Origin: Acidimicrobiales bacterium
GTDB lineage: Bacteria > Actinomycetota > Acidimicrobiia > Acidimicrobiales > Poriferisodalaceae
Reading direction: 5' to 3'
Length of the DNA stretch: 64,000 nt
Assembly (NCBI GenBank): GCA_009843525.1
Contig: VYDH01000030.1
Coordinates: forward strand, 1-64,000
The position numbers and the translations under genes were made by a program. The first letter of the stretch is position 1; each line of letters starts with the position of its first letter. This document shows, piece after piece, positions 38,121 to 47,331 of the stretch. Under the pieces are notes generated by a model, which was not told where the DNA came from, ran no database searches, and saw nothing but the letters and a program-made list of their open reading frames with translations.

Positions 38121-39128
38121 TACCGCTGCGACATCGTCCTGGTGGAGCAGGCCCAGGGGATCGCCCTCGGCGTTGCAGACCACCACCGGGCGATGCTCCG
38201 ACAGCAGGAACGGCAGGGCCGACTCGAGCGTGGCGGTCTCGGTGGTGCGCGGCCAGCCTTCCTCGACGGCGACGTCACCGACCGGTCGCATCAGGGAGCA
38301 CGCGGGGAGCACCTTGGCGATCGGCGCATCCTGCGTGAAGGCCCGCACGTAGTCGTCGGCGGGCTGGGTCAAGATCTCGAGCGGCGTCCCGACCTGGGTG
38401 AAGGCCCCGTCCCGCATGATGGCGATCCGGTCGGCCAGCCGCAGTGCCTCGGCGAAGTCGTGGGTGATGAACACGATGGTGCGCTGCAGCTCGAGCTGCA
38501 GCGTCACCAGCTCGTCCTGCATGTCGCGCCGGATGAGCGGGTCGAGCGCCGAGAACGGCTCGTCGAAGAACAGCACCTCGGGCTCCACAGCGAGGGCACG
38601 TGCCAGCCCGACTCGCTGCTGCATGCCGCCGCTGAGCTGCTGCGGGTAGTGGTCGGCCCAGCCGTCGAGCCCCACAGTGCTGAGCACCTCGCGCGCCCGC
38701 TCATGGCGCTCGTCACGCGCAACACCCTGCACTTCCAGCCCGTACGCCACGTTGTCGACCACGCGCCGGTGGGGGAACAGGCCGAAATGCTGGAAGACCA
38801 TCGCCATCTTGCTGCGGCGCAGCTCGCGCAGCGCCGTGTCGCTGGCGTCGGCCAGGATGGTTCCGCACACTTCCATGTGGCCGAACGTGGGCTCGATCAG
38901 CCGCGACACGCAGCGCACCAGCGTGGACTTGCCCGAGCCCGACAGGCCCATCACCACAAACGTCTCGCCGGCATGCACGTCGAAGGTGACATCGCGGACC
39001 GCCACCAGGCAGCCCGTCTCGGCTTGGATCTGCTCCCGGCCGGCGCCGTCGGCGGCGAGCTCGCGGGCAGCGTCGACCTTCTTGCCGAAGATCTTCCACA
39101 GACCGCTGACCGTGACGATCGGCTCCAT
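38100..39128 (-). CDS. Glycine betaine/proline ABC transporter ATPase
   Basis: This 342-residue ABC ATPase of the ProV/OpuAA group energises osmolyte import. Walker A is GLSGSGKST, the signature LSGGMQQRVGLARAL, Walker B EVLFFDEPFSALD, and the H-loop His in FITHDF. The insertion KKVDAARELAADGAGREQIQ near residue 20 is typical of the family. A C-terminal region (residues about 280-342) resembles the CBS pair that senses ionic strength. It is divergent from the TetR gene, with a 76-nt shared promoter region. Confidence 0.92.
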   Translation of the reverse strand: MEPIVTVSGLWKIFGKKVDAARELAADGAGREQIQAETGCLVAVRDVTFDVHAGETFVVMGLSGSGKSTLVRCVSRLIEPTFGHMEVCGTILADASDTALRELRRSKMAMVFQHFGLFPHRRVVDNVAYGLEVQGVARDERHERAREVLSTVGLDGWADHYPQQLSGGMQQRVGLARALAVEPEVLFFDEPFSALDPLIRRDMQDELVTLQLELQRTIVFITHDFAEALRLADRIAIMRDGAFTQVGTPLEILTQPADDYVRAFTQDAPIAKVLPACSLMRPVGDVAVEEGWPRTTETATLESALPFLLSEHRPVVVCNAEGDPLGLLHQDDVAAVLEQNLR

Positions 39129-39158
39129 GGCTGCCCCCAGTGCCCCGCGTGCCGCGTT

Positions 39159-39195
39159 ACCGTCTACTTGGACGGGTTTGGCGTGTCGATACGCT
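39159..39195. promoter_or_regulatory. Divergent promoter region with TetR-type operator candidate
   Basis: CCGTC-N6-GACGG (inverted arms around TACTTG) overlaps a -35-like TTGGAC (39168-39173). TACGCT (39190-39195) follows 16 bp later as the -10 element for the TetR gene. The ATPase gene starts on the other side at 39128. A TetR dimer here could repress both its own gene and the transporter. Confidence 0.4.
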
Positions 39196-39204
39196 GTGCT
39201 GACT

Positions 39205-39909
39205 GTGGCACGATCTCGCCCCCCCGACGCGACATCCGGTGGCAGCGACGCAACGCCGACTGCTGCAGACAGCGCGGTCTCGAGATCGGGCCCGGTGCAG
39301 GAACGTGCGGTGCAGACCCGCGAGCGCATCCTGCAGGCGGCCATCGAGGTCATCCGCACCGATGGTGCGGCCAACCTCACACTCGACCGGGTCGCGATCG
39401 CGGCCGGCGTCAGCAAGGGCGGCTTCCTCTACCACTTCGGCTCCAAGGACGCCCTGATGGCCGGGCTGCTCGACGAGACGCTCGCGGTCCTCGACGACGA
39501 GCTGGACATACGGGAAGCCCGGTTCCGGGCCGCCGACCCGGCGGCCCGCGGCACGTTCGCGCTCGCCTACCTCGACTACGTGCGCGAGCCGTACAAGGCC
39601 GCCGATGACACCTCGGCGTCGATCCTGGCGGCCGCGGCGCTCGACGACGAGCTGCTGGCGAACACTCGGGCAACGTTCGAGCGCTGGCAGGAGCGCCTCA
39701 TGCATGACGACAAGCTGGCCGAGACCGCCGGCCTTCTCGCACGCATCGTGGGCGACGGGCTCTGGCTCATCGACCTGTTCGGCCTCGCACCCCCGACCAA
39801 GGCGGAGCGCCACGAGGTGCTCGACCTCGTCTCGGCGATGATCTCCGATCACGATGCCAGTCACGACAGCGGCGCGCCCGGCGCGGAACCCCCGCACGCG
39901 CGGCCGTAG
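39205..39909 (+). CDS. TetR-family regulator of the betaine/choline locus
   Basis: This 234-residue protein has its helix-turn-helix at residues about 35-80 ([39 protein letters not shown]). Start GTG 39205, with GTG 39196 as an alternative; both are close to the -10 hexamer, so the message may be leaderless. Position next to choline and betaine genes suggests a BetI-like choline- or betaine-responsive repressor. That is inferred from context, since the ligand pocket cannot be read. Its 3' end overlaps the convergent dehydrogenase gene by 49 nt. Confidence 0.8.
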   Translation: MARSRPPDATSGGSDATPTAADSAVSRSGPVQERAVQTRERILQAAIEVIRTDGAANLTLDRVAIAAGVSKGGFLYHFGSKDALMAGLLDETLAVLDDELDIREARFRAADPAARGTFALAYLDYVREPYKAADDTSASILAAAALDDELLANTRATFERWQERLMHDDKLAETAGLLARIVGDGLWLIDLFGLAPPTKAERHEVLDLVSAMISDHDASHDSGAPGAEPPHARP

Positions 39910-41543
39910 ACCGGCACATCCAGCGGCGCGAGCGGCTCGTTCCCGAGCAGCAGGTCGGCGGCCTTCTCGGCGATCATCATGACCGGCGCGTAGATGTTGC
40001 CGTTGGTGACTGTGGGCATGACTGAGGCGTCCACCACGCTGAGGCCCGAGGTGCCCAGCACGTTCATGGTCGACGGGTCGGTCACGGCCAGCTCGTCGGT
40101 GCCAAGCCGCGCCGTGCCCGCCGGATGCAGCGCCGTCTCGGCGTCGCGTGCCACCCAGTCCATGATCTCGTCGTCGGACTGGGTGCCGGGGCCGGGCGAC
40201 AGCTCGCGGTCGTTGTAGGCCGCGAAGGCCGGCTGGTTCATGATGTGACGGGTGACACGCACGGTCTCGACCCACTCGCGCCGGTCCTGGGCAGTGGACA
40301 GGTAGTTGAACCGGATCGCCGGCTTGACGGCGGGATCGGTTGAGCCGATGCGCACCCAGCCGCGGGCATCGGAGTACATCGGCCCGACATGCACCTGGTA
40401 GCCATGCTTGCTGACCGGCGCCGAGCCGTCGTAGCGCACGGCCAGCGGCAGGAAGTGGAACATGAGGTTGGGGTAGGCCTCATCGGTGTTGCTGCGCACG
40501 AAGCCGCCGGCCTCGAAGTGGTTGGTGGCCCCCGGTCCCCGCCGTGCCAGCCACTGCAGGCCGATCCAGGGCCGGCGCCAGCGCCGCAGGTGAGGCTGCA
40601 TCGACACCGGCAGCTTCGAGGCGTACTGGATGTACACCTCCAGATGGTCCTGGAGGTTCTCGCCGACGCCTTCCAGGGGCGACACCACCCCGATGCCGTG
40701 CTGGCCCAGCAGCGTGGGGGAGCCCACGCCGGAGAGCTGCAGCAGCTGCGCCGAGCCGAACGCCCCCGCGCACAGGATCACGTGCCCCGCTCGGGCGACC
40801 CGGGTGCGGCCCCGCCGGCCCTTCTGCTGGTACTCGACACCGGTCGCCCGGTTGCCGTCGAAGAGCACCCGGCTGATCAGCGCGCCGGTGCGGAGATCCA
40901 GATTCCGGCGCCTCATCACCGGGTGCAGGTAGGCCTGCGAGGCGGACAGGCGCCGGCCGCGGTGAATGTTGCGGTCGAACGCCGCAAAGCCTTCCTGGCG
41001 GAATCCGTTCACGTCGTCGGTCAGCTCATAGCCGGCCTGCTGCACGGCGTCGAAGAAGGCCTCGAACAGCGGGCTGGTGGCCGGGCCCCGCTCGAGCACC
41101 AGCGGGCCGTCGCCGCCGCGCCAGTCATCGGGGCCCGCCAGGCAGGTCTCCATCCGCTTGAAGTACGGCAGGCAGTGCCGGTAGTCCCACGTCGCCATGC
41201 CGGGCCGGCTGGCCCACTTGTCGTAGTCGGCCGGGTTGCCGCGCTGGAAGATCATCCCGTTGATGGAGCTGGAACCGCCGAGCACCTTGCCGCGGGCGTG
41301 ATACACCCGCCGCCCGCCCATGTGCGGTTCCGGCTCGGTCTCGTACTGCCAGTCGTAGAAGCGGTTGCCGATCGGCATGGCCAGCGCGGCCGGCATGTGG
41401 ATGAGCACGTCCCACCGGTAGTCGCGGCGACCGGCCTCGAGCACGAGCACCTTGTTGGCGGGATCCGCACTCAGCCGGTTGGCGAGCGCGCAGCCGGCCG
41501 ATCCGCCGCCGACGATGATGAAGTCGTACAGGGGTTCAGTCAC
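39861..41543 (-). CDS. betA: Choline dehydrogenase-like GMC oxidoreductase
   Basis: This 560-residue FAD enzyme of the GMC family probably oxidises choline to betaine aldehyde (and partly to betaine). The FAD motif GGGSAG is at residues 12-17. GMC signature 1 reads [15 protein letters not shown] and signature 2 [15 protein letters not shown]. The catalytic His region is [10 protein letters not shown], with the C-terminal NGNIYAP. Assignment to choline rests on close similarity to BetA and on neighbouring choline sulfatase and betaine transporter genes. No betB aldehyde dehydrogenase lies in the window. Confidence 0.85.
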   Translation of the reverse strand: MTEPLYDFIIVGGGSAGCALANRLSADPANKVLVLEAGRRDYRWDVLIHMPAALAMPIGNRFYDWQYETEPEPHMGGRRVYHARGKVLGGSSSINGMIFQRGNPADYDKWASRPGMATWDYRHCLPYFKRMETCLAGPDDWRGGDGPLVLERGPATSPLFEAFFDAVQQAGYELTDDVNGFRQEGFAAFDRNIHRGRRLSASQAYLHPVMRRRNLDLRTGALISRVLFDGNRATGVEYQQKGRRGRTRVARAGHVILCAGAFGSAQLLQLSGVGSPTLLGQHGIGVVSPLEGVGENLQDHLEVYIQYASKLPVSMQPHLRRWRRPWIGLQWLARRGPGATNHFEAGGFVRSNTDEAYPNLMFHFLPLAVRYDGSAPVSKHGYQVHVGPMYSDARGWVRIGSTDPAVKPAIRFNYLSTAQDRREWVETVRVTRHIMNQPAFAAYNDRELSPGPGTQSDDEIMDWVARDAETALHPAGTARLGTDELAVTDPSTMNVLGTSGLSVVDASVMPTVTNGNIYAPVMMIAEKAADLLLGNEPLAPLDVPVYGRACGGSAPGAPLS

Positions 41544-41657
41544 CGGATCACCTGCGGTACAGCCTCAAGGAGCCGCAGGACGGGCCCCGCCGGCGCCGGC
41601 CTGTTGGCCGACGCCGACGGGTCAGCGCCCTGGGAGGAGGATCTGAGTGCTGACGGG

Positions 41658-42758
41658 CTATTGAAGCCAGGCGCTCCAGGTTGCCTCGTTGTCTGCGATC
41701 CACGCCGCAGCGGCATCGTCGACTGACATGCCTTCGCCCTCGACGGCGGCCAGCATGGAGATCTGGTCGGCGCTGTCGTAGTTCATGGCTCGCAGGAAGG
41801 CGTCAGCTGCGGGGGCGTTCTCGGCGAGACTCGCATCGATGATCTTGAACAGAACATCGGCGGGATAGTCGCAGTTGACGCCGCCGGCGTCTGCCGTGGC
41901 GTAGCAGTCGTCGCTGTACTCGGGCAGCAGAACGTTGGTGAGGTCGTAGCTGTTGAACGCCGAGTGCGGTGTCCACAGGTACACGAGGATCGGATCCTCC
42001 CGGCTGTAGGCAGCGTCGACGGCGGCCAGGATGGCAGCCTCCGACCCGGCGTACACCACCTGCATCGGCAGGCCCAGGTTGTTGATGATGTCCTCGTCGT
42101 ACTGGACGAAGCTGGGATCACCGCCCAGGAACTGCCCCAAGTCGCCGGTCTCGGCTGTGGCATACAGGCCGGCCAGCGCCGGATCGGCGAAGCCTTCCCA
42201 GGTCGCCAGCTCCGGATGGCGCTCGATCATGTAGGTCGGCGTGAACCAGCCGATCTTGCCGACCGGGCCGAGCAGGCCCGCGTGGTCCACGTTGGCATCA
42301 GCGTTGTCGATGAAGTCGATCACGTTCTGCGCGTGGCCCGACGGCCACACCTCGAGCGATGCGCTGATGTCGCCGGTGTTGATCGCGGCCCACTGGGCGT
42401 TCTCGTCGATGTCGACGATCTCGACGTCGTAGCCGAGCTCGCTCTCGAGCAGCTGGGCTGCGACCGCCACGTTCAGGGCCGAGCCGTTCCAGGGATTCGC
42501 GGCCAGGGTGATGGTGGTCTGGGAGCCGAGGTCCGGACCCTCATCGGCCGGCATCTCGGTCGGCTCTTCTTCCGCCATCGCCTCGGTGGTGGCGGCCGGC
42601 TCCTCGGCTGCGCCGTCGCCGTCGTCGCCCGTGCATGCCGCTGCGAGCAGCCCGATGGCTGCAAGCAGCGCGATGAGCATCTGCCAGCCGCTGAGCCCTC
42701 GCTTCTGGCGCAGTCGTGACAGGCGAGTTCGTTCGCCGGATTTGCGTGTTTCGGACAT
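41658..42758 (-). CDS. Glycine betaine/choline-binding lipoprotein
   Basis: This 366-residue lipoprotein has a charged N-region, a hydrophobic core and lipobox LLAAAC (Cys42), followed by an acidic, Thr/Glu-rich linker. The OpuAC/ProX-type solute-binding domain runs from about residue 75 (TTITLAANPWNGSALNVAVA; WFTPTYMIER). Trp and Tyr residues of this fold usually form the aromatic cage for quaternary amines. GGGGGG upstream of ATG 42758 is the ribosome site. It lies apart from the ATPase and permease genes but on the same strand, with betA between. Confidence 0.87.
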   Translation of the reverse strand: MSETRKSGERTRLSRLRQKRGLSGWQMLIALLAAIGLLAAACTGDDGDGAAEEPAATTEAMAEEEPTEMPADEGPDLGSQTTITLAANPWNGSALNVAVAAQLLESELGYDVEIVDIDENAQWAAINTGDISASLEVWPSGHAQNVIDFIDNADANVDHAGLLGPVGKIGWFTPTYMIERHPELATWEGFADPALAGLYATAETGDLGQFLGGDPSFVQYDEDIINNLGLPMQVVYAGSEAAILAAVDAAYSREDPILVYLWTPHSAFNSYDLTNVLLPEYSDDCYATADAGGVNCDYPADVLFKIIDASLAENAPAADAFLRAMNYDSADQISMLAAVEGEGMSVDDAAAAWIADNEATWSAWLQ

Positions 42759-42968
42759 GGGCACCCCCCGGGTGTGTCTCCCGCCTGTCGCCGGCAGGTG
42801 CCGGCAGCCCTCCCCGAGGGCGCTCGGCCCGCCGCCGGTCCGGCTGTCCCAGCCGACCCTGATCAAAACAGGCCATTTAGACGGTTTTCAAAACACTAGC
42901 ACGCCCGAAATTGGCCTTGACCGCGCGCTGGTGCGCGTTGGGTTCGGGTGGGCGTACTGTTCGACTTG

Positions 42969-44462
42969 ATGACCGCACCCAACGTCCTGCTGGTCATGGC
43001 GGATCAGCTTGCGCCGCACTTCACCGGCACCTACGGCCACCCCGTGGTGCAGACGCCGTCGATGGATTCGCTCGCGGAGCGTGGCGTGCGGTTCGATGCC
43101 GCGTACTGCCACTCGCCGTTGTGCGCGCCGTCGCGGTACTCGATGATGACCGGCCGAGCAGCATCACAGATCGGCGCCTGGGACAACGCGTCGGAGTGGA
43201 GTGCCGCGGCCCCCACCATCGCCCACTGGCTGAACCTGGCGGGCTACCGGACGGTGCTGTCGGGCAAGATGCACTTCGTCGGGCCCGACCAGCTGCACGG
43301 CTTCGGCCGGCGCCTCACCACCGACATCTACCCGGCCAACTTCGCGTGGACGCCCGACTGGGATGCGGCCGGCGAGCGGATCGGCAAGTGGTACCACAAC
43401 ATGGACAGCCTCTCTGAGGCCGGCCAGGCGCTCGCCACCTACCAGATCGACTACGACGACGAGGTCGGCTTCGCCACACGCCGCTGCCTGTACGACCTGG
43501 CCCGCGAGCCCGACGACCGCCCGTTCTTCCTGGCGGTGGCGTTCATCCACCCCCACGACCCCTATGTGGCGCGGCCCGAGTGGTGGAACCTCTACGACCA
43601 CGACCAGATCGACCTGCCGGGACCGGTGCCCGCTGAGTTCGATCCGCACACCGTGCGCATCCGCGCCGGCATCGAGGCCGACACCCGGGGATGGACCGAG
43701 GAGCAGTGCCGCACCGCCCGCCACGCCTACTACGCCAACACCAGCTACTTCGATTGGTGGCTGGGCGAGCTGCTGGGAGTGCTGGACGAGACCGGCCGAG
43801 CCGACGACACGGTGGTGATCGCCACCAGCGATCACGGTGACATGCTCGGCGACCGAGGCTCCTGGTTCAAGATGTCGTTCTTCGAGCGTTCGGCCCGCGT
43901 CCCGCTGGTGATGGCCGGGCCTGACGTCGCCGCGGGAACGGTGCCCAACGTGTGCTCCCTGCTGGATCTGGCCCCCACGCTGATGGACATCGCGGGAGGT
44001 CCGCCGGCTGAGCTGGGCGCACCGCTCGACGGCCGCAGCCTCTGGCCCGCGGCGACCGGGGGCGACGATCCCGTGGATGAGACCGTGGGCGAGTACATGG
44101 GCGAGCTGACCTCGCATCCCGTGTTCATGATCCGCCGCGGCCAGTACAAGTACATCCACTGCGACACCGATCCGCCGCTGCTGTACGACATCTCGGCAGA
44201 TCCGGCGGAGCATCGGAACCTGGCGGGCTCGCCCGAGCTGGCGGACCTGTCGGCTGCGTTTGCCGCGGAGGTCATCCAGCGCTGGGACTCTGCCGCGATC
44301 CGCGAGCAAGTGGTGGCCTCCCAGCGCGCCCGCCGGGTGGTCCATGCCGCCGCCGGTGAGGGCTGGGACTACTCGCCGCTCCGAGATCCCGCGAACGAGT
44401 ACATCCGCGACCACATGGATTGGGCCGAAGCCGGCCCCAAGCTCCGCTACCCCGCGAACTAG
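42969..44462 (+). CDS. betC: Choline sulfatase-like sulfatase
   Basis: This 497-residue sulfatase has metal-binding N-terminal residues in NVLLVMADQLAPHF. The formylglycine motif CAPSR (Cys52) is within HSPLCAPSRYSMMTGR, and the second metal block is TSDHGDMLGDRG. The C-terminus RDHMDWAEAGPKLRYP is typical of choline sulfatases. It would hydrolyse choline-O-sulfate to choline, feeding betA. The start at ATG 42969 lies 8 nt after TACTGT, so the mRNA may be leaderless. A formylglycine-generating enzyme must be encoded elsewhere. Confidence 0.88.
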   Translation: MTAPNVLLVMADQLAPHFTGTYGHPVVQTPSMDSLAERGVRFDAAYCHSPLCAPSRYSMMTGRAASQIGAWDNASEWSAAAPTIAHWLNLAGYRTVLSGKMHFVGPDQLHGFGRRLTTDIYPANFAWTPDWDAAGERIGKWYHNMDSLSEAGQALATYQIDYDDEVGFATRRCLYDLAREPDDRPFFLAVAFIHPHDPYVARPEWWNLYDHDQIDLPGPVPAEFDPHTVRIRAGIEADTRGWTEEQCRTARHAYYANTSYFDWWLGELLGVLDETGRADDTVVIATSDHGDMLGDRGSWFKMSFFERSARVPLVMAGPDVAAGTVPNVCSLLDLAPTLMDIAGGPPAELGAPLDGRSLWPAATGGDDPVDETVGEYMGELTSHPVFMIRRGQYKYIHCDTDPPLLYDISADPAEHRNLAGSPELADLSAAFAAEVIQRWDSAAIREQVVASQRARRVVHAAAGEGWDYSPLRDPANEYIRDHMDWAEAGPKLRYPAN

Positions 44463-44653
44463 GCCGCAAGCGCTCCGACTCGCCCGGGAGCCCAATCGCC
44501 TGGGAACGGGGAACAAGAGCGGGAAACCCAGTCGAAACATCTCGGCAACAGCCCCGACCCGCGCTGTGCATCGAGCGGTCATGTCGGGGTGACTCCCGCG
44601 CAACACGTCGTTTCTAGGTTCCCCCACATCAGCCAGCCAACGGGAGGATCTTC

Positions 44654-46027
44654 ATGAAACGCAAGCTATTCGTCACCGTCGCGGGCGCCCTCGGCGGCCT
44701 GTTCCTGTTCGCCGGACCAGCCGGCGCGCAGGACGACTCGCTGTCTGCCGAGATGGTGCAGGCCGTCATGGACAACCTGTGGGTGTTCATCGCCGGCGTG
44801 CTCGTCTTCTTGATGCAGGCCGGCTTCGCCATGCTCGAGTCGGGCCTGACCCGCTCGAAGAACGTGGCCAACATCATGGCCAAGAACCTTGCCGACGCAT
44901 CGATCGGCATCCTGGCGTTCTTCCTCGTCGGCTACGGGCTGGCCTACGGGGGCGACGGCAACAGTGTGTTCGGCTGGGGCTCGTTCGCCCTGTCGGGCGT
45001 CGACCTCTTCGACATCTCCGAGGGCCTGTCGGGTTCCACCGACTTCTTCTTCCAGGCCGTGTTCGCCGCCACGGCGGTCACCATCGCCTCGGGCGCCATG
45101 GCGGAGCGCACCAAGTTCAGCACCTACCTCATCTTCAGCCTCGTGACCACGGCGATCATCTACCCGATCGTGGTCCACTGGACGTGGGGCGGCGGGCTCA
45201 TCGCCAACATCTCGATCGGCGACGCCGTCTACAGCGACTTCGCAGGCTCCACCATCGTCCACAGCGTGGGCGGCTGGATCGCCCTCGTCGGTGCTTGGAT
45301 GCTCGGACCTCGCATCGGCAAGTACGCGGCCGACGGCACCTCGCGCAACATCCCGGGCCACAACGTGACGCTCGCCATCCTCGGCGTGTTCATCCTGTGG
45401 TTCGGCTGGTTCGGCTTCAACCCCGGCTCGGAGCTCGCAGCCGACGAGTTCGTGATGTTCGTGGCGCTGAACACGGTGCTGGCAGCATGCGCCGGCACGA
45501 TCGGTGCCACAGCGCTGAACTGGCTGCGCACCGGCCGGCCCGATGTGCCGATGGCAGGCAACGGCGCGCTGGCAGGCCTGGTCGGCATCACTGCAGGCTG
45601 CGGCACGATGAATCCGTGGGGCGCCGTCATCACCGGCTTCATCGCCGGGCTCATCGTGGTGGGCGTGGTCGGCTTCGTAGACCGCAAGCTGAAGATCGAC
45701 GACCCGGTCGGGGCCTTCGCCGTCCACGGCGCGGCCGGCATCTGGGGCACGCTCGCCATCGGCCTGTTTGCCACGCACGACGATGCGTTCCTGGGCCGGG
45801 AGAACGCCGGCCTGTTCTACGGAGGCGGCATCGAGCAGCTGATCGTGCAGTTCCTGATGGTGGTGATCGTGGCCGTGTGGGTCATCGGGACCTCGGTGAT
45901 CCTGTTCGGGATCCTGAAGGCCACCATCGGACTGCGAGTGTCGGCGGAGGAGGAAATGGTGGGCCTCGACGTTTCCGAACACGGGGGCCCCGGAATGGCG
46001 CTGGACGACGTGGTTTCGAGCGGCTGA
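44654..46027 (+). CDS. amtB: Ammonium transporter
   Basis: This 457-residue Amt/MEP channel protein has an N-terminal signal-like helix (LFVTVAGALGGLFLFAGPAG) and about eleven membrane helices. The twin pore histidines are in VVHWTWGGGL and FAVHGAAGIWGT. FGWFGFNPGS and the Asp-rich periplasmic entry are conserved. GGGAGGA precedes ATG 44654. No glnK/PII gene follows, which is unusual because amtB and glnK are normally paired. A strong terminator directly follows the gene. Confidence 0.95.
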   Translation: MKRKLFVTVAGALGGLFLFAGPAGAQDDSLSAEMVQAVMDNLWVFIAGVLVFLMQAGFAMLESGLTRSKNVANIMAKNLADASIGILAFFLVGYGLAYGGDGNSVFGWGSFALSGVDLFDISEGLSGSTDFFFQAVFAATAVTIASGAMAERTKFSTYLIFSLVTTAIIYPIVVHWTWGGGLIANISIGDAVYSDFAGSTIVHSVGGWIALVGAWMLGPRIGKYAADGTSRNIPGHNVTLAILGVFILWFGWFGFNPGSELAADEFVMFVALNTVLAACAGTIGATALNWLRTGRPDVPMAGNGALAGLVGITAGCGTMNPWGAVITGFIAGLIVVGVVGFVDRKLKIDDPVGAFAVHGAAGIWGTLAIGLFATHDDAFLGRENAGLFYGGGIEQLIVQFLMVVIVAVWVIGTSVILFGILKATIGLRVSAEEEMVGLDVSEHGGPGMALDDVVSSG

Positions 46028-46076
46028 CACTCGGCCATGGGCTGAGTTGCCCAGCGGCACCATCTCTGCTGTCAGC

Positions 46077-46108
46077 GGAAGTCCCCGGGCCATCGCCCGG
46101 GGACTTCC
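46077..46108 (+). terminator. Very strong terminator hairpin after amtB
   Basis: GGAAGTCCCCGGGC (46077-46090) and GCCCGGGGACTTCC (46095-46108) are perfect 14-bp arms around CATC. It lies 50 nt past the amtB stop. There is no long T run, as is common in high-GC actinobacteria. Confidence 0.85.
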
Positions 46109-46127
46109 CGCGTTGCGACCGCTGTCG

Positions 46128-46247
46128 TGCGCCCGCTGCGGAGGCGGCAGAACCCTCGGCGACCAGCGATCCGGCAGGTGAGATTCGCACCGGGTTGCGC
46201 CCGCTGCGGAGGCGACAAGACCCTCGGCGACCAGCGATCCGGCAGGT
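46128..46247. repeat. 52-bp direct repeat, two copies, 68-bp period
   Basis: Copies at 46128-46179 and 46196-46247 differ at only three positions. Each starts TGCGCCCGCTGCGGAGGCG and ends GATCCGGCAGGT. The inner string CTGCGGAGGCGGCAG (46136-46150) recurs inverted at 46267-46281. The unit is intergenic, between the amtB terminator and the DUF368 gene, and encodes no obvious peptide. Confidence 0.85.
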
Positions 46248-46268
46248 CGCAACGTCGCCGAGTCTCCT

Positions 46269-46292
46269 GCCGCCTCCGCAGCTCGTGCATCT
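46269..46292. repeat. Dispersed intergenic motif, copy 1
   Basis: CCGCCTCCGCAGCT followed three bases later by GCATCTGTG is seen here and again at 61660-61683, 15 kb away. Its complement is the core of the 52-bp direct repeat. This suggests a REP-like family in the genome. Confidence 0.5.
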
Positions 46293-46325
46293 GTGTGTCT
46301 CGGTGCGTGCCGTAACTTCGGTTCG

Positions 46326-47222
46326 ATGGTGCGGCGGGTGCTCGCGAATGTGGGGCGGGGGCTGGCTATGGGGGCGGCGGACGTTGTGCCGGGCGTGTCG
46401 GGTGGCACGGTGGCGCTGCTGCTGGGGATCTATGACCGGCTGGTGGGACAGATCGCTCACTTGAGTGCTGCTGCTGCCGCCGCGTTGCGTGGTCGGTTGC
46501 GCAGCGCGTTTGCGATGGCGTTGCGTGCTGAGTGGGCCTTTCTCGTCGCTTTGGTCGCGGGAATCGGCATTGCGATCCTTGCGCTTGTCGAGGTGGTGCG
46601 GTTGCTGATCGATGAGCAGCCGGTTGGCTTGTCGGCGGCGTTCTTCGGGCTTGTTGCCGTGACCGTGGTGACCACTCGGTCGCAGGTGGGCCGATGGCGG
46701 GTCGGCCTTGCGGGCATCTTCGTGACGGTGGGGGTGGCGGTGTTCCTGCTGCTGGGGGTGCGTGCGGGCAGCGTTGCCGATCCGGGTGCTGTGGTGATCG
46801 TCGGCGCGGGGGCGCTTGCTATCTGCGCCATGATCCTGCCTGGCATCTCCGGGGCGTTCGTGCTGCTGCTGCTGGGGCTGTATGACCCCATCACCAAGGC
46901 GGTGTCGGACCGTGATGTGGGCACGGTGGTGCTGTTCGGGGTGGGCGCAGTGCTCGGCCTCGGGCTGTTCTCGCGGCTGTTGCAGCGCCTGCTGGAGCGG
47001 TGGCGGGATGCGGTGATTGCGGCGCTGATGGGGCTGATGGCGGGGTCGCTGCGGGTGCTGTGGCCGTGGCCTGTGGGCGATCCCGACGCCGAGGGCTTCG
47101 GGAATGCTGCGCTCGGCGCGCCGCCTGCATCCGAACTGGCGGTGGCCGTTATTGCTGCAGTTGCTGCGGGTGCTGTTGCGGTGGCGCTGTATCGGATGGG
47201 CACCCGGCAGGCATCCTCGTAG
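46326..47222 (+). CDS. DUF368 membrane protein, putative polyprenyl-phosphate translocase
   Basis: This 298-residue protein has about eight membrane helices. The family motif GAADVVPGVSGGTVALLLGIY is near residue 15, with the mirrored MILPGISGAFVLLLLGLYD at about residue 170. DUF368 (PopT) proteins have been shown to recycle undecaprenyl phosphate across the membrane for cell-wall synthesis. That function is transferred by family. The start at ATG 46326 follows the repeat region. It stands alone. Confidence 0.85.
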   Translation: MVRRVLANVGRGLAMGAADVVPGVSGGTVALLLGIYDRLVGQIAHLSAAAAAALRGRLRSAFAMALRAEWAFLVALVAGIGIAILALVEVVRLLIDEQPVGLSAAFFGLVAVTVVTTRSQVGRWRVGLAGIFVTVGVAVFLLLGVRAGSVADPGAVVIVGAGALAICAMILPGISGAFVLLLLGLYDPITKAVSDRDVGTVVLFGVGAVLGLGLFSRLLQRLLERWRDAVIAALMGLMAGSLRVLWPWPVGDPDAEGFGNAALGAPPASELAVAVIAAVAAGAVAVALYRMGTRQASS

Positions 47223-47331
47223 GTTCGCCTGGCTGCTGTTAACTGAAACAGTTGCGCTACCGTCCGGCGCTGTCCCCTCGGCGCCGCCACCTTCGGCACT
47301 GCGACGCGGGCGCTGCTCACCTCGGATCTTC

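Noticed and set aside
46128..46292. CRISPR array
   Set aside because: There are only two direct repeats of 52 bp separated by 16 bp, with no spacer series and no cas genes.
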